A stretch of DNA of 64,000 bases from positions 1 through 64,000 of the forward strand of contig NZ_STGY01000073.1 in NCBI RefSeq assembly GCF_004912275.1, given 5' to 3'. This document shows, piece after piece, positions 42,926 to 58,248 of this stretch. Origin of the DNA: Glycomyces buryatensis. Its GTDB lineage: Bacteria > Actinomycetota > Actinomycetes > Mycobacteriales > Micromonosporaceae. Positions within the stretch are counted from its first letter, which is position 1. Each line of letters begins with the position of its first letter. Position numbers and translations under genes: made by a program. Under the pieces are notes generated by a model. That model was not told where the DNA came from. It saw only the letters and a list, made by a program, of their open reading frames with translations, and did no database searches.

Positions 42926-43462
42926 ATGGCTGAAAGGGAATATCCGGCAGACAAGCAGTCTGCCATCGCCGACCTCACCGAGCGTTTTTCGAACTCGTCG
43001 GCCGCAGTGCTCACGGAGTACCGCGGTCTGACCGTCGAAGAGCTTCAGGAGCTCCGGCGTTCCCTCGGCGAGGGGGCGAACTACCGTGTCGCCAAGAACA
43101 CCCTCGCCAAGCGTGCCGCGAACCAGGCCGGCGTGTCCGGTCTTGATGACCTGTTCACCGGCCCCACCGCGATCACCTTCATCGAAGGTGACCCGGTCGA
43201 AGCCGCGAAGGGCCTGAAGGCTTTCGCCAAGGCCCACGAGGCTCTGGTGGTCAAGGGCGGTGTCATGGACGGCAACGTCCTGACCGTCGAAGAGATCACC
43301 AAGCTGGCCGACCTGGAGTCCCGCGAGGTGCTCCTGGCCAAGCTCGCCGGTGCGCTCCAGGCCACCGCGCAGAAGACCGCCGGCGTCCTCGCCGCCTCTG
43401 CTTCGCAGGTGGCGCGTCTCGGTGCGGCGCTGCAGGAAAAGAAGGCGGCCAGTGGGGAGTAA
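42926..43462 (+). CDS. rplJ: Large ribosomal subunit protein L10
   Basis: A 178-residue base of the ribosomal stalk that holds the L7/L12 dimers. It has the L10 N-terminal [24 protein letters not shown] and KNTLAKRA segments and a C-terminal helix for L7/L12 binding. ATG 42926 has a strong AAAGGAGGG 4 bases upstream. Regulated by the leader just before it. Operon with rplL. Confidence 0.97.
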   Translation: MAEREYPADKQSAIADLTERFSNSSAAVLTEYRGLTVEELQELRRSLGEGANYRVAKNTLAKRAANQAGVSGLDDLFTGPTAITFIEGDPVEAAKGLKAFAKAHEALVVKGGVMDGNVLTVEEITKLADLESREVLLAKLAGALQATAQKTAGVLAASASQVARLGAALQEKKAASGE

Positions 43463-43497
43463 CCCCCGGGCCCAAGACTTGAGAAAGGAACCACATC

Positions 43498-43875
43498 ATG
43501 GCTAAGCTGTCCACTGAAGACCTGCTGTCGCAGTTCGAGGAAATGACCCTCCTTGAGGTCTCCGAGTTCGTTAAGGCGTTCGAGGAGAAGTTCGACGTCA
43601 CCGCCGCCGCTCCGGTCGCCGTTGCCGCCGCTGCCGGCCCGGCCGCCGAGGCCGCCGAGGAGAAGACCACCTTCGACGTCGTCCTCGAATCCGCGGGCGA
43701 GTCCAAGATCAAGGTCATCAAGGAAGTTCGTAGCATCACGAGCCTCGGCCTGAAGGAAGCCAAGGAGCTCGTCGAGAGCGCCCCCAAGGCTGTTGTCGAA
43801 GGCGCCTCCAAGGACGACGCCGACAAGGCCAAGGAGGCCCTCGAGGCCGCCGGCGCCACCGTCTCCCTCAAGTAA
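43498..43875 (+). CDS. rplL: Large ribosomal subunit protein L7/L12
   Basis: A 125-residue stalk protein. It has an N-terminal dimerisation domain ([20 protein letters not shown]), an Ala-rich hinge (about 35-55) and a C-terminal factor-binding domain with [20 protein letters not shown] and LVESAPKAV. In the standard order, rpoB would follow; here 5.3 kb of acidic paralogues intervene after a strong terminator. Confidence 0.98.
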   Translation: MAKLSTEDLLSQFEEMTLLEVSEFVKAFEEKFDVTAAAPVAVAAAAGPAAEAAEEKTTFDVVLESAGESKIKVIKEVRSITSLGLKEAKELVESAPKAVVEGASKDDADKAKEALEAAGATVSLK

Positions 43876-43955
43876 TACAAGCCGCTCCCAGCGACTTGGG
43901 CGAAGCCTTCGGGCGACGCCGCAATAGCAGTTAGGGGCCTCCCAGCCCTGTACGG

Positions 43956-43991
43956 CCGGGCCCGCGTCACCGATCGGTGACGCGGGCCCGG
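43956..43991 (+). terminator. Strong terminator of the rplJL operon
   Basis: A perfect 36-bp palindrome (arms start CCGGGCCCGCGTCACC), followed by TTCTTTC, 81 bases after rplL. It isolates the ribosomal operon from the acidic lipoprotein array. Confidence 0.9.
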
Positions 43992-44091
43992 TTCTTTCAT
44001 GCCCGAGAACATTGCGCGGCAGTGGCAACCTTGCGCCCGGTTCGCGCGTATCAATCGCGTACCCAGACCCTGGATGGAAAGAGGGACCCCT

Positions 44092-45330
44092 ATGCGACGG
44101 TGGAAGAGTGCGGCCTCCCTGGCCGCCGCGGCCGCAGTCCTGGCCGCGGCGAGCGCCTGCACCCCCGACGAGTCCGATCAGGCGGGCGAGGAGGACGAAA
44201 AGGTCGCCCTGGTCGATCTGCTCAACGAGAACGAGCGCCTGCGCGCCGATGTGGCCGACGCCGAGTACGCGGTGATCAAGGACTGCCTCGAGGAGCAGGG
44301 CCACTCGGTGCACGACGCCCACCTGTTCCCCGCGTGGACCGAGGAGGACGGCGGTCTCCAGGACTCCTGGCACGACTTCGACAATTGGCTGCCGAAGCCG
44401 GAAGTCGCCTCCGAGTGGGGATTCGGCGTGGGCACCGTCGTCTCCAATGAGGATTACGAGGAATACGAGGAGGTCGCCTACGGCGTGGGCGGCGAGGAAG
44501 AGGAGATCGCCGAGTCGACCGAGGAGATCGACAACTCCGCGTTCGAAGCGCTCCCGGCCGAGGAGCGCGCCGCCTGGTACATCGCCTACGAGGGCGAGGA
44601 ACTGTCCGAGTTCACGGTGTGGACCCTGGAGCACCCGGATGCCACCGAGGACGAGATTCGGGCCTACGACTGGACCGGGCTCGACGAGGACAACAACCCC
44701 CTCAAGCCGGGCGGCTGCCGGCTCACCATGATCGAGGCCCTCTACGGCGAGCCCGAGTTGGTTCCGATGGGGGGATTCGAGGACGACCCCGAGATGGCCG
44801 CCGAGATGGAGGCCTCCGGCGAGCCCATGAACGAATGGTCCTGGGGCGTGGACGAACCGGCCGTGGAGGTCGACTCCAATGCCGCCTACATCGAAGGGAC
44901 CGTTGAAGAGTCGCAGGCGTTCATCTCTTGCCTGTCCGACGGCGGCTGGGGCGACTGGGAGTTCGACGAGTGGGGCTCGCTCCCGGTGAACCACTACCTG
45001 TCCATGGTCTACCAGGGTGAGGACTACCTCGAAGAGGAGGCCGCCATGTACGACCCGGCCGAGCTGGAGGACATGGGCGGCCTCGAGACGCCGGAGGGCG
45101 CCCCCGACCTCCCGGTGGACCTCCCCACCGACGACGCCGGCAAGGTCGCCCACGAGATCGCCCTCGCCGAGGCCTTCGTCGCCTGCTCCGACGAGACCGG
45201 CTTCCGCGATGCCGCCGTCGAGGCCTGGGACAACGCCGAGCTCTACGCCTACCGCGACGCCGAGACCGAACTCTTTGCGTACCAGGAGGAACTGCGCGCC
45301 GTCATCGCGGACGCGCAGAAGCTGCTCTAG
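44092..45330 (+). CDS. Acidic four-cysteine lipoprotein-like protein, paralogue A1
   Basis: A 412-residue exported protein, first of four tandem paralogues. The N-terminus is a basic, Ala-rich signal peptide ending ASAC (Cys23), compatible with lipid attachment. The mature chain is very rich in Glu/Asp/Trp/Tyr. Four later cysteines are conserved in all copies: KDCLEEQGHSVHD, KPGGCRLTMIEALYGEPE, FISCLSDGG and FVACSDETGF. A-type marks are EERAAWY and EWGSLPV. I do not recognise the family. ATG 44092 follows AAAGAGGG; a frame open from 43999 lacks a signal peptide at its start. Confidence 0.85.
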   Translation: MRRWKSAASLAAAAAVLAAASACTPDESDQAGEEDEKVALVDLLNENERLRADVADAEYAVIKDCLEEQGHSVHDAHLFPAWTEEDGGLQDSWHDFDNWLPKPEVASEWGFGVGTVVSNEDYEEYEEVAYGVGGEEEEIAESTEEIDNSAFEALPAEERAAWYIAYEGEELSEFTVWTLEHPDATEDEIRAYDWTGLDEDNNPLKPGGCRLTMIEALYGEPELVPMGGFEDDPEMAAEMEASGEPMNEWSWGVDEPAVEVDSNAAYIEGTVEESQAFISCLSDGGWGDWEFDEWGSLPVNHYLSMVYQGEDYLEEEAAMYDPAELEDMGGLETPEGAPDLPVDLPTDDAGKVAHEIALAEAFVACSDETGFRDAAVEAWDNAELYAYRDAETELFAYQEELRAVIADAQKLL

Positions 45331-45336
45331 CGGGAC

Positions 45337-45365
45337 CGCCGCGCCGCCGGACCGGCGGCGCGGCG
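45337..45365 (+). terminator. Hairpin between paralogues A1 and B1
   Basis: Perfect 12-bp arms CGCCGCGCCGCC and GGCGGCGCGGCG with a 5-base loop, 7 bases after the stop; no U tract. Confidence 0.65.
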
Positions 45366-45453
45366 AAATTCAAGACTTTCTCATCCGCTTGCAACTCTTC
45401 TGCTTCCGCACTGCGTCTTCGGGATAGACACACTCACTTACCCAAGGAGACCG

Positions 45454-46683
45454 ATGATGCGCAAGGCATCGAGAGGAGCGGGGGCGCTCGGCGTGGCCGC
45501 CGCGCTCGCGCTGACGGCCGCGTGCGGCTTTGGCGGAGACGAGCCCACCCAATCCGACGAGGATCGCCTCGTTGACATGGTCAACGAGAGCGCCCGCCTC
45601 GACGCCGAGCTGTCCGCGGCGGAGCACCGGATCATCGTCAACTGCCTTGAAGAGCAGGGACACACCGTCCACGATGCTTACACCATGGAGCAGTGGGAGC
45701 CTCAGGAGATGGACTCCCTGACCTACGAATATCCGCACGAGAGCTTCATCCTCAGCAAAGAGGACGCGGCCGAGTACGGCTTCGGCGCCTGGGCCGACGC
45801 GGAGGGCTCCGACCCCGAAGAGTCCCAGGCTTACTATGAGCACCAGGAAGAGCAGTACGAGGACGAATACGACGAGAACTACGAGGAGCCCGACAACTCC
45901 GAGTTCGAAGCCCTCGACCCGCAGGAGCAGTACGACTGGTGGGTCGCCTACTACGGCGAGGAGAAGGCCGCGGAGTGGGACGCCTACCTGCTCGATGAGA
46001 ACTACGGCGAGGAAGGCATGCCCGAAGACGGCGTAGCCACCGAGGAGCCCGGCGCAGACGGCGCGATCGTGCTCGAAGACGAGGAGTACGTCGAGCCCAA
46101 GCCCGGCGGCTGCGAACTCGAGATGATCGAGGGCCTCTACGGCGAACCGGAACTCGTCGAGCACGAGGGCGAATCCGCGGAGGAGTCCTGGACCGAGTGG
46201 TCCTACCGCCCCGAGAACCCCGAGTACGGCTCCGAGACCATGTGGGAGGACATCCAACTCGCCTACCTCGACAAGATCGGCGACCTGCCCTACGACTTCT
46301 CCGACTGCCTGGCCGAACGCGGCCACGAGGGCTGGGAGATCGGCGAAGGGGGTTACGTCCCCACCTGGGAGTACTTCTACCAGATCTACTGGGACGAGTC
46401 CCAGGAAGATATGTACGGGGACATGGAGGGCTACGAGGCCCCCGAGCTCCCGCCGCTCCCCGACGACCTCCCCAGCTCGTACGAGGACAAGAAGGCCTAC
46501 GAGATCGAGGTGGCGATCGCCTTCGCCGAGTGCGGCGAAGAGCTCGACTACGCCACCAAGTCCACCGAGGCCTACGACCAGGTTCACATCGACGCATACA
46601 CGGCGATCGAAGAGGACGTCTTCGCATGGCAGGAAGAGATGCGTGACGCCATCGAGAAAGCCCAGGAGATGATCGGCTCCTAA
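45454..46683 (+). CDS. Acidic four-cysteine lipoprotein-like protein, paralogue B1
   Basis: A 409-residue paralogue. The signal peptide ends LTAACG (Cys24), a lipobox-like site. Shared motifs: ELSAAEHRIIVNCLEEQGHTVHD, DNSEFEALDPQEQYDW, EPKPGGCELEMIEGLYGEPE, FSDCLAERG and FAECGEE. B-type marks are PQEQ-DW and YVPTWEYF, against the A-type EWGSLPV. Stretches of Glu/Tyr (EEQYEDEYDENYEE) make it one of the most acidic genes in the window. AAGGAG precedes two adjacent ATG codons at 45454 and 45457. Confidence 0.85.
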   Translation: MMRKASRGAGALGVAAALALTAACGFGGDEPTQSDEDRLVDMVNESARLDAELSAAEHRIIVNCLEEQGHTVHDAYTMEQWEPQEMDSLTYEYPHESFILSKEDAAEYGFGAWADAEGSDPEESQAYYEHQEEQYEDEYDENYEEPDNSEFEALDPQEQYDWWVAYYGEEKAAEWDAYLLDENYGEEGMPEDGVATEEPGADGAIVLEDEEYVEPKPGGCELEMIEGLYGEPELVEHEGESAEESWTEWSYRPENPEYGSETMWEDIQLAYLDKIGDLPYDFSDCLAERGHEGWEIGEGGYVPTWEYFYQIYWDESQEDMYGDMEGYEAPELPPLPDDLPSSYEDKKAYEIEVAIAFAECGEELDYATKSTEAYDQVHIDAYTAIEEDVFAWQEEMRDAIEKAQEMIGS

Positions 46684-46710
46684 AGACCACCTCTGGATCG
46701 GGGAAAAAGG

Positions 46711-46743
46711 GCCCGGGCTGCGCAGATGGGGCGCGGCCCGGGC
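46711..46743 (+). terminator. Hairpin between paralogues B1 and A2
   Basis: GCCCGGGC (46711-46718) pairs with GCCCGGGC (46736-46743), extended inward by TGCGC/GCGCG, and is followed by TTCTCC. It lies 27 bases after the stop. Confidence 0.65.
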
Positions 46744-46845
46744 TTCTCCATATCCAAGGGAGAAAAACCGGGATCCGGGGCAACGACGCTCGCGTCGGCG
46801 CACGTAATCAAGTTCAGACGGGGGACCGCAGAAGAGAGGACCGAA

Positions 46846-48063
<1,218 letters not shown>

Positions 48064-48167
48064 ATCGCATTTCGGATGAATAACGGCCCCAGTCGACCTG
48101 CAACGATTCGGCCCCTTCGCGGCGCCTTTCGGACGGTAGGAGTAATTCATTCGAAAGGACCCCTGAC

Positions 48168-49394
48168 ATGACACATTGGAATAAATCAGTGGGCGCGTTC
48201 GTGGCCGCCGCCCTGGCGGCGACCGGCGCGTGCTCGGTCTTCGGCGGCGACGAAGCGGGTGAGGGCGGGGACGGTGACGCCGCGACCCGCCTGGTCAACG
48301 CTCTCAATGAGAGCACCGCCCTCCAACAAGAGCTGTCCGCCGCCGAGCTCCGCATCGTCCAGACCTGTCTCGAAGACCAGGGACAGACCGTCCACGACCA
48401 GTACGAGCTGGCGCCGTGGGACGAGACCGAGCAGGAGTCGCTCGTCGAGTACTACCCGCACGAGGAGTTCCTGCCGTCGGCCGAGGAGGCCGAGAAGTGG
48501 GGCTTCAGCGCTTGGACGAACACCGGCGAGGGCTCGGAGGACCCCGAGCTCGATGCGGCCATCGCCGATGTGAACCCCGAGGGCGAGGACGAGATGCAGG
48601 ACGTCGACAACTCCGAGTTCGAGACCCTCTCCCCGCAGGAGCAATTCGACTGGTACGCCGCCTTCTACGGCGAGGAATACGCCACCGAGTACTACGGCTG
48701 GGCACTCGAGGAGGAGGGGTCCATCGAGGAAGCCGAGACCGCCGAGACCGCCGAGGGCGACGCCGCATCGGGCGAGATCGACGTCGAAGGCGGGGACGGG
48801 TACTCCGAGCCCAAGCCCGGCGGGTGCAAGCTGGAGATGATCCATGCCCTCTACGGCGAGCCCGAGGAGGTCACCGAGGACCTCGGCGACGGCGATAGCT
48901 TCTCCCACTGGAGCTACGGCCTCGAAATGCCCACGGGCACCGAAGAATCCTGGCAGGAAATGGAGGACGGGTACCGGGCCGCGGTCGCCGAGGTAGAGGA
49001 TGCCTTTTTGACCTGCCTGTCCGAGGGGCAGCTGGGCGAGTGGGAGTTCGACGAGAGCGGCTACCTGCCGATCTGGGAGTACTTCATCGTGGTCTACAAC
49101 GGTGGCGAGGGGGGCGACCTCTCCGAATTCCCCGTCGGCGAGATGCCGGACTATGACATCCCCGAGATTCCCGCCGACCTGCCCTCCGACTACGAGGGCA
49201 GGAAGGCCTACGAGATCGAGATGGCGACCGGCTTCGTCGCCTGCGGTGAGGAGACCGGCTACAGCGAGACGGCAGGGAACGCCTGGGACCAGGTCCAGCT
49301 CGACTTCTACCTCTCCATCGAGCAGGAGCTGTATGCCTACCAGGAGTCGGTGCGCGAGGCCATCGACAAGGCCCAGGGCCTGATCGAAGGCTAA
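48168..49394 (+). CDS. Acidic four-cysteine lipoprotein-like protein, paralogue B2
   Basis: A 408-residue last member of the array. The signal peptide ends LAATGAC (Cys22). Motifs match B1: ELSAAELRIVQTCLEDQGQTVHD, SPQEQFDWYAAFYGEEYA, EPKPGGCKLEMIHALYGEPE, FLTCLSEGQ, YLPIWEYF and FVACGEETGYSET. The last ~35 residues (DQVQLDFYLSIEQELYAYQE and on) form a predicted helix shared by all four copies. AAAGGACCCCTGAC precedes the ATG. A strong hairpin follows the gene. Confidence 0.85.
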   Translation: MTHWNKSVGAFVAAALAATGACSVFGGDEAGEGGDGDAATRLVNALNESTALQQELSAAELRIVQTCLEDQGQTVHDQYELAPWDETEQESLVEYYPHEEFLPSAEEAEKWGFSAWTNTGEGSEDPELDAAIADVNPEGEDEMQDVDNSEFETLSPQEQFDWYAAFYGEEYATEYYGWALEEEGSIEEAETAETAEGDAASGEIDVEGGDGYSEPKPGGCKLEMIHALYGEPEEVTEDLGDGDSFSHWSYGLEMPTGTEESWQEMEDGYRAAVAEVEDAFLTCLSEGQLGEWEFDESGYLPIWEYFIVVYNGGEGGDLSEFPVGEMPDYDIPEIPADLPSDYEGRKAYEIEMATGFVACGEETGYSETAGNAWDQVQLDFYLSIEQELYAYQESVREAIDKAQGLIEG

Positions 49395-49438
49395 AAGAGC
49401 GATCGCCGGATCGGCCTCACCCGTCCGAGCCGGTTCAA

Positions 49439-49470
49439 CGAGCCCGCGCCACCTTTGTGGCGCGGGCTCG
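49439..49470 (+). terminator. Strong terminator closing the lipoprotein array
   Basis: A perfect 14-bp stem (arm CGAGCCCGCGCCAC) with loop CTTT, followed by TTGT, 44 bases after the last paralogue. Confidence 0.85.
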
Positions 49471-50349
49471 TTGTACCCGATGAGGCGGCCCGCTTCGGCC
49501 GCCGCAGGTGTGAAGGCGGGGCGTCCCGGGCCCGCCGGCCGCGACTCGCGGTCGGCCGAGGCGACGCACCGGGGCGCTCCGCATCGCACCGAGGGCGCGA
49601 GTTCAGGCGCGCCGAGCCGGGGAGGGGACGGCTCGGCGCGCCGCCCGAGCCCGGCGCCCTCCACCGCGCTGTGGCGTCTGAAGCATCGCCCGCGCCGCCG
49701 CTCGCCAGCTCCAGTCGGATCCCGCCCGGTCCGCCGCCGTCCGAGCTGCCACCGGCCGGTCCGCGGCCGCGCGACTCCGCTGTGACCACGACTCCGCTGT
49801 GACCTTGTCGCGACGCTGCTGCGACCCTGCTCACGTCGCTTCCAGACGGGCAGTGCGAACAAACCCATCCGGGCGTATTGGACGCCTGACTTGACGAAGT
49901 GTGACTTGATCCTGCAAACTAGTTCCTCAAGCGCACCTAGTGGCGCGTGCAACGCCTACGCACTGGTCTTCGGCCGGTCGGGCAGGCGGAGCGAAGGAAG
50001 GCCCCGCAGTGTGGGGCCGGGCAGGATTCGACCCTGAGTTCGGGAGGACTTCGGCAGACGGAGAGATCGTCGTCACCACTGACCCCGCTGACCCGGCGGG
50101 GAGTTGACAGTTGCCGAAGCTTACACTAAGCTATTAATTTGCGCTGCCTCCTTCACGCCTTCTTGACGCGGTGAGGGACGCGGACGGTGGGGAATCCAGG
50201 CCAACGACCGACTCTTGAACACTTGTGCTCTGCGCGAGTCTGTTCGATTCGGTGCCTGCCTCCGGCTGTCCTCGTCTGATCCCGCATCGGTGCGGTGACT
50301 GTGGCATGCGTCGGCCGTCGTAACCATCAGGTCCTCGGAAGGACGAATC
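49471..50349. other. Long leader/intergenic region before rpoB
   Basis: The left ~400 bases are very GC-rich with no credible gene; the open frames there are Arg/Pro/Gly-rich on both strands. From about 49860 composition changes and control elements appear: a GGCCCC-gcagtgt-GGGGCC hairpin at 50000-50018, a CCCCGC/GCGGGG hairpin near 50083-50100, and a strong promoter at 50104-50132. The predicted rpoB mRNA leader is then about 210 bases long. Confidence 0.55.
50104..50132 (+). promoter_or_regulatory. rpoBC promoter
   Basis: TTGACA (50104-50109) and TAAGCT (50127-50132) are spaced by 17 bases, a near-ideal housekeeping promoter; the start point would be about 50139. Confidence 0.75.
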
Positions 50350-53300
50350 TTGGCAGCTTCCCGCACTGGCAAGACCAGCTCCAGCAAGAGCAAGCACGCA
50401 CCTCGCCGTATCTCATTCGGCAGGATCGAAGAAAAACTGGAAGTCCCGAACCTACTGGCGCTCCAGACCGATTCGTTCGACTGGCTCGTCGGCAATGAGG
50501 CTTACCGCGCCCGCATCGGAGAAGGTGCAGAGAGCGGTCTGGGTGACATCCTTGAGGAGATCAGCCCGATCGAGGACTTCTCGGGCACCATGAGCCTGTC
50601 CTTCTCGAACCCGCGGTTCGACGAGGTCAAGGCCCCGATCGAGGAATGCCGCGAGAAGGACCTCACCTACTGCGCCCCGCTGTTCGTCACGGCGGAGTTC
50701 ATCAACCACACCACCGGCGAGATCAAGAGCCAGACGGTGTTCATGGGCGACTTCCCGATGATGACCCCCAAGGGGACGTTCATCATCAACGGAACCGAGC
50801 GCGTCGTCGTCTCGCAGCTCGTCCGCTCGCCCGGTGTCTACTTCGACAAGCAGCCCGACAAGACGTCGGACCGCGACCTCACCAGTGCCAAGGTCATTCC
50901 CGGCCGCGGCGCCTGGCTCGAGTTCGATGTCGACAAGCGCGAGACCGTCGGCGTCCGCGTCGACCGCAAGCGCCGCCAGGCCGTCACCGTCCTGCTCAAG
51001 GCGATCGGCTGGGACGCCGACCGCATCCGCGAGCGCTTCGGCTGGTCCGAACTGATGATGGCGACCTTGGAGAAGGACACCATCAACTCCCAGGACGAGG
51101 CGCTCCTGGACATATACCGCAAGCTCCGTCCCGGCGAGCCGCCGACCAAGGACAACGCGCAGACGCTGCTGGAGAACCTGTTCTTCAACCCGAAGCGCTA
51201 CGACCTGGCCAAGGTGGGCCGCTACAAGGTCAACAAGAAGTTCGAGCTCGACACCCCGATCAGCACCGGAGTGCTGACCGAGGAAGACCTCGCGTCGACC
51301 ATCGAGTACATGCTGCGGCTGCACTCGGCGGAGCCGGGCTTCGGCCCCGACGACATCGACCACTTCGGCAACCGTCGCCTGCGCACCGTCGGCGAGCTCA
51401 TCCAGAACCAGATCCGGGTGGGCCTGTCGCGCATGGAGCGCGTCGTCCGTGAGCGCATGACGACTCAGGACGTCGAGGCCATCACGCCGCAGACGCTCAT
51501 CAACATCCGCCCGGTCGTGGCCGCGATCAAGGAGTTCTTCGGAACCTCCCAGCTGTCGCAGTTCATGGACCAGGTCAACCCGATCACGGGTCTGACCCAC
51601 CGCCGTCGCCTCTCGGCGCTCGGCCCGGGCGGTCTGTCCCGCGACCGTGCCGCGATGGACGTCCGAGACGTCCACCCGTCGCACTACGGCCGCATGTGTC
51701 CGATCGAGACGCCGGAAGGCCCGAACATCGGCCTCATCGGCGCCATGTCGACCTTCGCCCGCGTCAACCCGTTCGGCTTCATCGAGACCCCGTACCGCAA
51801 GGTCGAGGCCGGCAAGGTCAGCGACGAGATCCAGTACCTCACCGCCGATGAAGAGGACAAGTTCGTCATCGCGCAGGCCAACCAGGGCCTGAACGCCGAC
51901 GGCACCTTCACCGACGCGCAGGTCCTGGCCCGTGGCCGGGGCGGCGAGGCCGAGCTGGTGCCCGGTGCGCAGATCGACTTCATGGACGTCTCCCCGCGGC
52001 AGATGACCTCGGTCGCCACCGCGCTGGTCCCGTTCCTGGAGCACGACGACGCCAACCGCGCACTCATGGGTGCGAACATGCAGCGCCAGGCCGTGCCGCT
52101 CATCAAGACCGACTCGCCGCTCGTCGGCACCGGCATGGAGTACCGTGCCGCCGTCGACGCCGGTGACGTGGTCGTGGCCGACTCCGACGGTCTCGTCGAG
52201 GACGCCAGCGCCGACTACATCACGATCGCCCAGGACGACGGCCTGCGCCGGACCTACCTGCTGCACAAGTTCCGCCGTTCCAACGCCGGCTCGTGCATCA
52301 ACCAGGTTCCGCTGGTCACCGAGGGCGAGCGGGTCGAGGCCGGTCAGCCGATCGCCGACGGTCCCTCGACCGACAAGGGCGAGATGGCCCTGGGCAAGAA
52401 CCTGCTCGTGGCCTTCACCTCGTGGGAGGGCCAGAACTTCGAGGACGCGATCATCCTGTCCTCGAACCTGGTCGAAGGCGACGTGCTCACCTCGATTCAC
52501 ATCGACGAGCACGAGGTCGACGCCCGCGACACGAAGCTGGGTCCGGAAGAGATCACCCGCGACATCCCGAACGTCGGCGAGGAAATGCTCTCCGACCTCG
52601 ATGACCGCGGCATCATCCGGATCGGCGCCGAGGTCGAGGACGGCGACATCCTCGTCGGCAAGGTCACGCCGAAGGGCGAGACCGAGCTGACCCCCGAGGA
52701 GCGGCTGCTCCGCGCGATCTTCGGTGAGAAGGCCCGCGAAGTCCGCGACACCTCGCTCAAGGTTCCGCACGGCGAGGCCGGCACCGTCATCGGTGTCCGG
52801 ACCTTCTCGCGCGAGGACGGCGACGAGCTGAGCCCGGGCGTGAACGAGATGGTCCGCGTCTACATCGCGCAGAAGCGCAAGATCGGCGTGGGCGACAAGC
52901 TGGCCGGGCGCCACGGCAACAAGGGCGTCATCTCGAAGGTGGTGCCGCAGGAGGACATGCCGTTCCTGCCCGACGGCACCCCGATCGACATCCTGCTCAA
53001 CCCGCTGGGTGTGCCGGGCCGTATGAACATCGGCCAGGTGCTGGAAGTCCACTTGGGTTGGGCGGCGAAGGCCGGTTGGAAGATCGAGAACTTCGACGAG
53101 CAGTGGGCGCAGGCGCTCAAGGGCATCGGGGCGGACGAGTCCCCGGCGGGCACGAAGGTCGGCACTCCGGTGTTCGACGGTGCGCACGCCGAGGAGGTCC
53201 AGGGTGTGCTGGCGAACGCGCTGCCGAACCGCGACGGGGACCGCATGGTCGCCCCGACCGGCAAGGCTCGGCTGTTCGACGGTCGCACCGGCGAGCCGTT

Positions 53301-53781
53301 CCCGGACCCGATCAGCGTCGGCTACATGTACATCCTGAAGCTGAACCACATGGTGGACGACAAGATCCACGCGCGGTCCACGGGCCCGTACTCGATGATC
53401 ACCCAGCAGCCGCTCGGCGGTAAGGCCCAGTTCGGTGGCCAGCGCTTCGGTGAGATGGAGTGCTGGGCGATGCAGGCCTACGGTGCGGCTTACGCGCTGC
53501 AGGAGCTGCTGACGATCAAGTCTGACGACGTGGTCGGCCGCGTGAAGGTCTACGAGGCGATCGTCAAGGGCGAGAACGTCCCCGAGCCGGGTATCCCGGA
53601 GTCGTTCAAGGTGCTCCTCAAAGAGCTTCAGGCCCTGTGCCTGAACGTGGAGGTGCTGTCCGCCGATGGGCAGGCCATCCAGATGACCGAGAGCGACGAC
53701 GAGGTCTTCCGTGCGGCTGAGGAGCTGGGGATCGACCTGTCCCACGAGGAACCCAACAGCGTCGACTTCGAAAGCGCCTGA
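50350..53781 (+). CDS. rpoB: RNA polymerase beta subunit
   Basis: A 1143-residue beta subunit forming half of the polymerase active-site cleft. The rifampicin-binding region (around residues 397-455) reads [19 protein letters not shown] then [19 protein letters not shown]. The key His and Ser of clusters I are kept, but Val409 stands where Asn is nearly universal (E. coli 518) and Thr413 where Ser is usual (522). Further motifs include [18 protein letters not shown] and [18 protein letters not shown] near the C-terminus. The TTG start at 50350 follows GGAAGGAC. Operon with rpoC (82-base gap). Confidence 0.97.
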   Translation: MAASRTGKTSSSKSKHAPRRISFGRIEEKLEVPNLLALQTDSFDWLVGNEAYRARIGEGAESGLGDILEEISPIEDFSGTMSLSFSNPRFDEVKAPIEECREKDLTYCAPLFVTAEFINHTTGEIKSQTVFMGDFPMMTPKGTFIINGTERVVVSQLVRSPGVYFDKQPDKTSDRDLTSAKVIPGRGAWLEFDVDKRETVGVRVDRKRRQAVTVLLKAIGWDADRIRERFGWSELMMATLEKDTINSQDEALLDIYRKLRPGEPPTKDNAQTLLENLFFNPKRYDLAKVGRYKVNKKFELDTPISTGVLTEEDLASTIEYMLRLHSAEPGFGPDDIDHFGNRRLRTVGELIQNQIRVGLSRMERVVRERMTTQDVEAITPQTLINIRPVVAAIKEFFGTSQLSQFMDQVNPITGLTHRRRLSALGPGGLSRDRAAMDVRDVHPSHYGRMCPIETPEGPNIGLIGAMSTFARVNPFGFIETPYRKVEAGKVSDEIQYLTADEEDKFVIAQANQGLNADGTFTDAQVLARGRGGEAELVPGAQIDFMDVSPRQMTSVATALVPFLEHDDANRALMGANMQRQAVPLIKTDSPLVGTGMEYRAAVDAGDVVVADSDGLVEDASADYITIAQDDGLRRTYLLHKFRRSNAGSCINQVPLVTEGERVEAGQPIADGPSTDKGEMALGKNLLVAFTSWEGQNFEDAIILSSNLVEGDVLTSIHIDEHEVDARDTKLGPEEITRDIPNVGEEMLSDLDDRGIIRIGAEVEDGDILVGKVTPKGETELTPEERLLRAIFGEKAREVRDTSLKVPHGEAGTVIGVRTFSREDGDELSPGVNEMVRVYIAQKRKIGVGDKLAGRHGNKGVISKVVPQEDMPFLPDGTPIDILLNPLGVPGRMNIGQVLEVHLGWAAKAGWKIENFDEQWAQALKGIGADESPAGTKVGTPVFDGAHAEEVQGVLANALPNRDGDRMVAPTGKARLFDGRTGEPFPDPISVGYMYILKLNHMVDDKIHARSTGPYSMITQQPLGGKAQFGGQRFGEMECWAMQAYGAAYALQELLTIKSDDVVGRVKVYEAIVKGENVPEPGIPESFKVLLKELQALCLNVEVLSADGQAIQMTESDDEVFRAAEELGIDLSHEEPNSVDFESA

Positions 53782-53863
53782 CGTCGAGTGAGGGCGGCTG
53801 CGTTGCCGCCCTCACCCACGTCTCATCCATCCTTATAGAAGCATCAAGGGGAAGAAGAGTTCA

Positions 53864-57751
<3,888 letters not shown>

Positions 57752-57784
57752 AAAAGCTGAATACAGGCCGATTCCCGACGGCTG

Positions 57785-57830
57785 AACGGTTCTGGCCCCC
57801 GGCGCGAAAGCGCCGGGGGCCAGAACCGTT
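57785..57830 (+). terminator. Strong terminator of rpoBC
   Basis: A perfect 21-bp stem closed by a GAAA tetraloop (57806-57809), 33 bases after the rpoC stop. One of the longest stems in the window. Confidence 0.93.
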
Positions 57831-57922
57831 CTCGCTGCTGGGTGTGTAGCTCAAACGCGCGGAAGCCATAAGAATCTGAAAGTGTTATAGTTAGAATGTA
57901 AGAAAATCCTGGGGAGGGTTCG

Positions 57923-58243
57923 ATGTCGAGAGCACAAGACGAGGGGCGGCAGGTGGCAGGAACCTTCGAGGCTCGAATCCGCCAGAAGGGGCAAGTCACG
58001 CTCCCTAAGGAGGTTCGAGAGGCTTTGAAAGTCAAAGAAGGCGATTACGTTCGGTTCAACATCCATGAGGACGGTGAGGTAACGATGGAGGGCATGGCGA
58101 TGGTCTCCGCCGATCAGCGCTGGTTCTGGACCCCCGAATGGCAGGCGGGAGAGCGCGAAGCGGACGAACAGATCGCGGCTGGCGGCGGGAAGGTGTTCCA
58201 CGACCTTGACGAGATGTTCGAGTACTTGAACCGGGAGCGATAG
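57923..58243 (+). CDS. AbrB/MazE-type antitoxin
   Basis: A 106-residue protein. The N-terminal swapped-hairpin AbrB/SpoVT domain (ARIRQKGQVTLPKEVREALKVKEGDYVRFNI, given here in parts: RIRQKGQVTLPKEVREAL and EGDYVRF) binds DNA. The C-terminal acidic tail (VFHDLDEMFEYLNRER) would wrap the toxin. It starts five bases before the toxin gene's leader (stop 58243, toxin GTG 58249). The promoter region is AT-rich (TTATAGTTAGAAT near 57885-57897), unlike the flanking rpo genes. GGGGAGGG precedes ATG 57923. Antitoxin role is inferred from layout and fold. Confidence 0.85.
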   Translation: MSRAQDEGRQVAGTFEARIRQKGQVTLPKEVREALKVKEGDYVRFNIHEDGEVTMEGMAMVSADQRWFWTPEWQAGEREADEQIAAGGGKVFHDLDEMFEYLNRER

Positions 58244-58248
58244 AGTCA

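Noticed and set aside
49391-49834. Overlapping frames on both strands in the region after the lipoprotein array
   Set aside because: Arg/Pro/Gly-rich composition, no ribosome site and no recognisable domain; typical non-coding GC-rich DNA.
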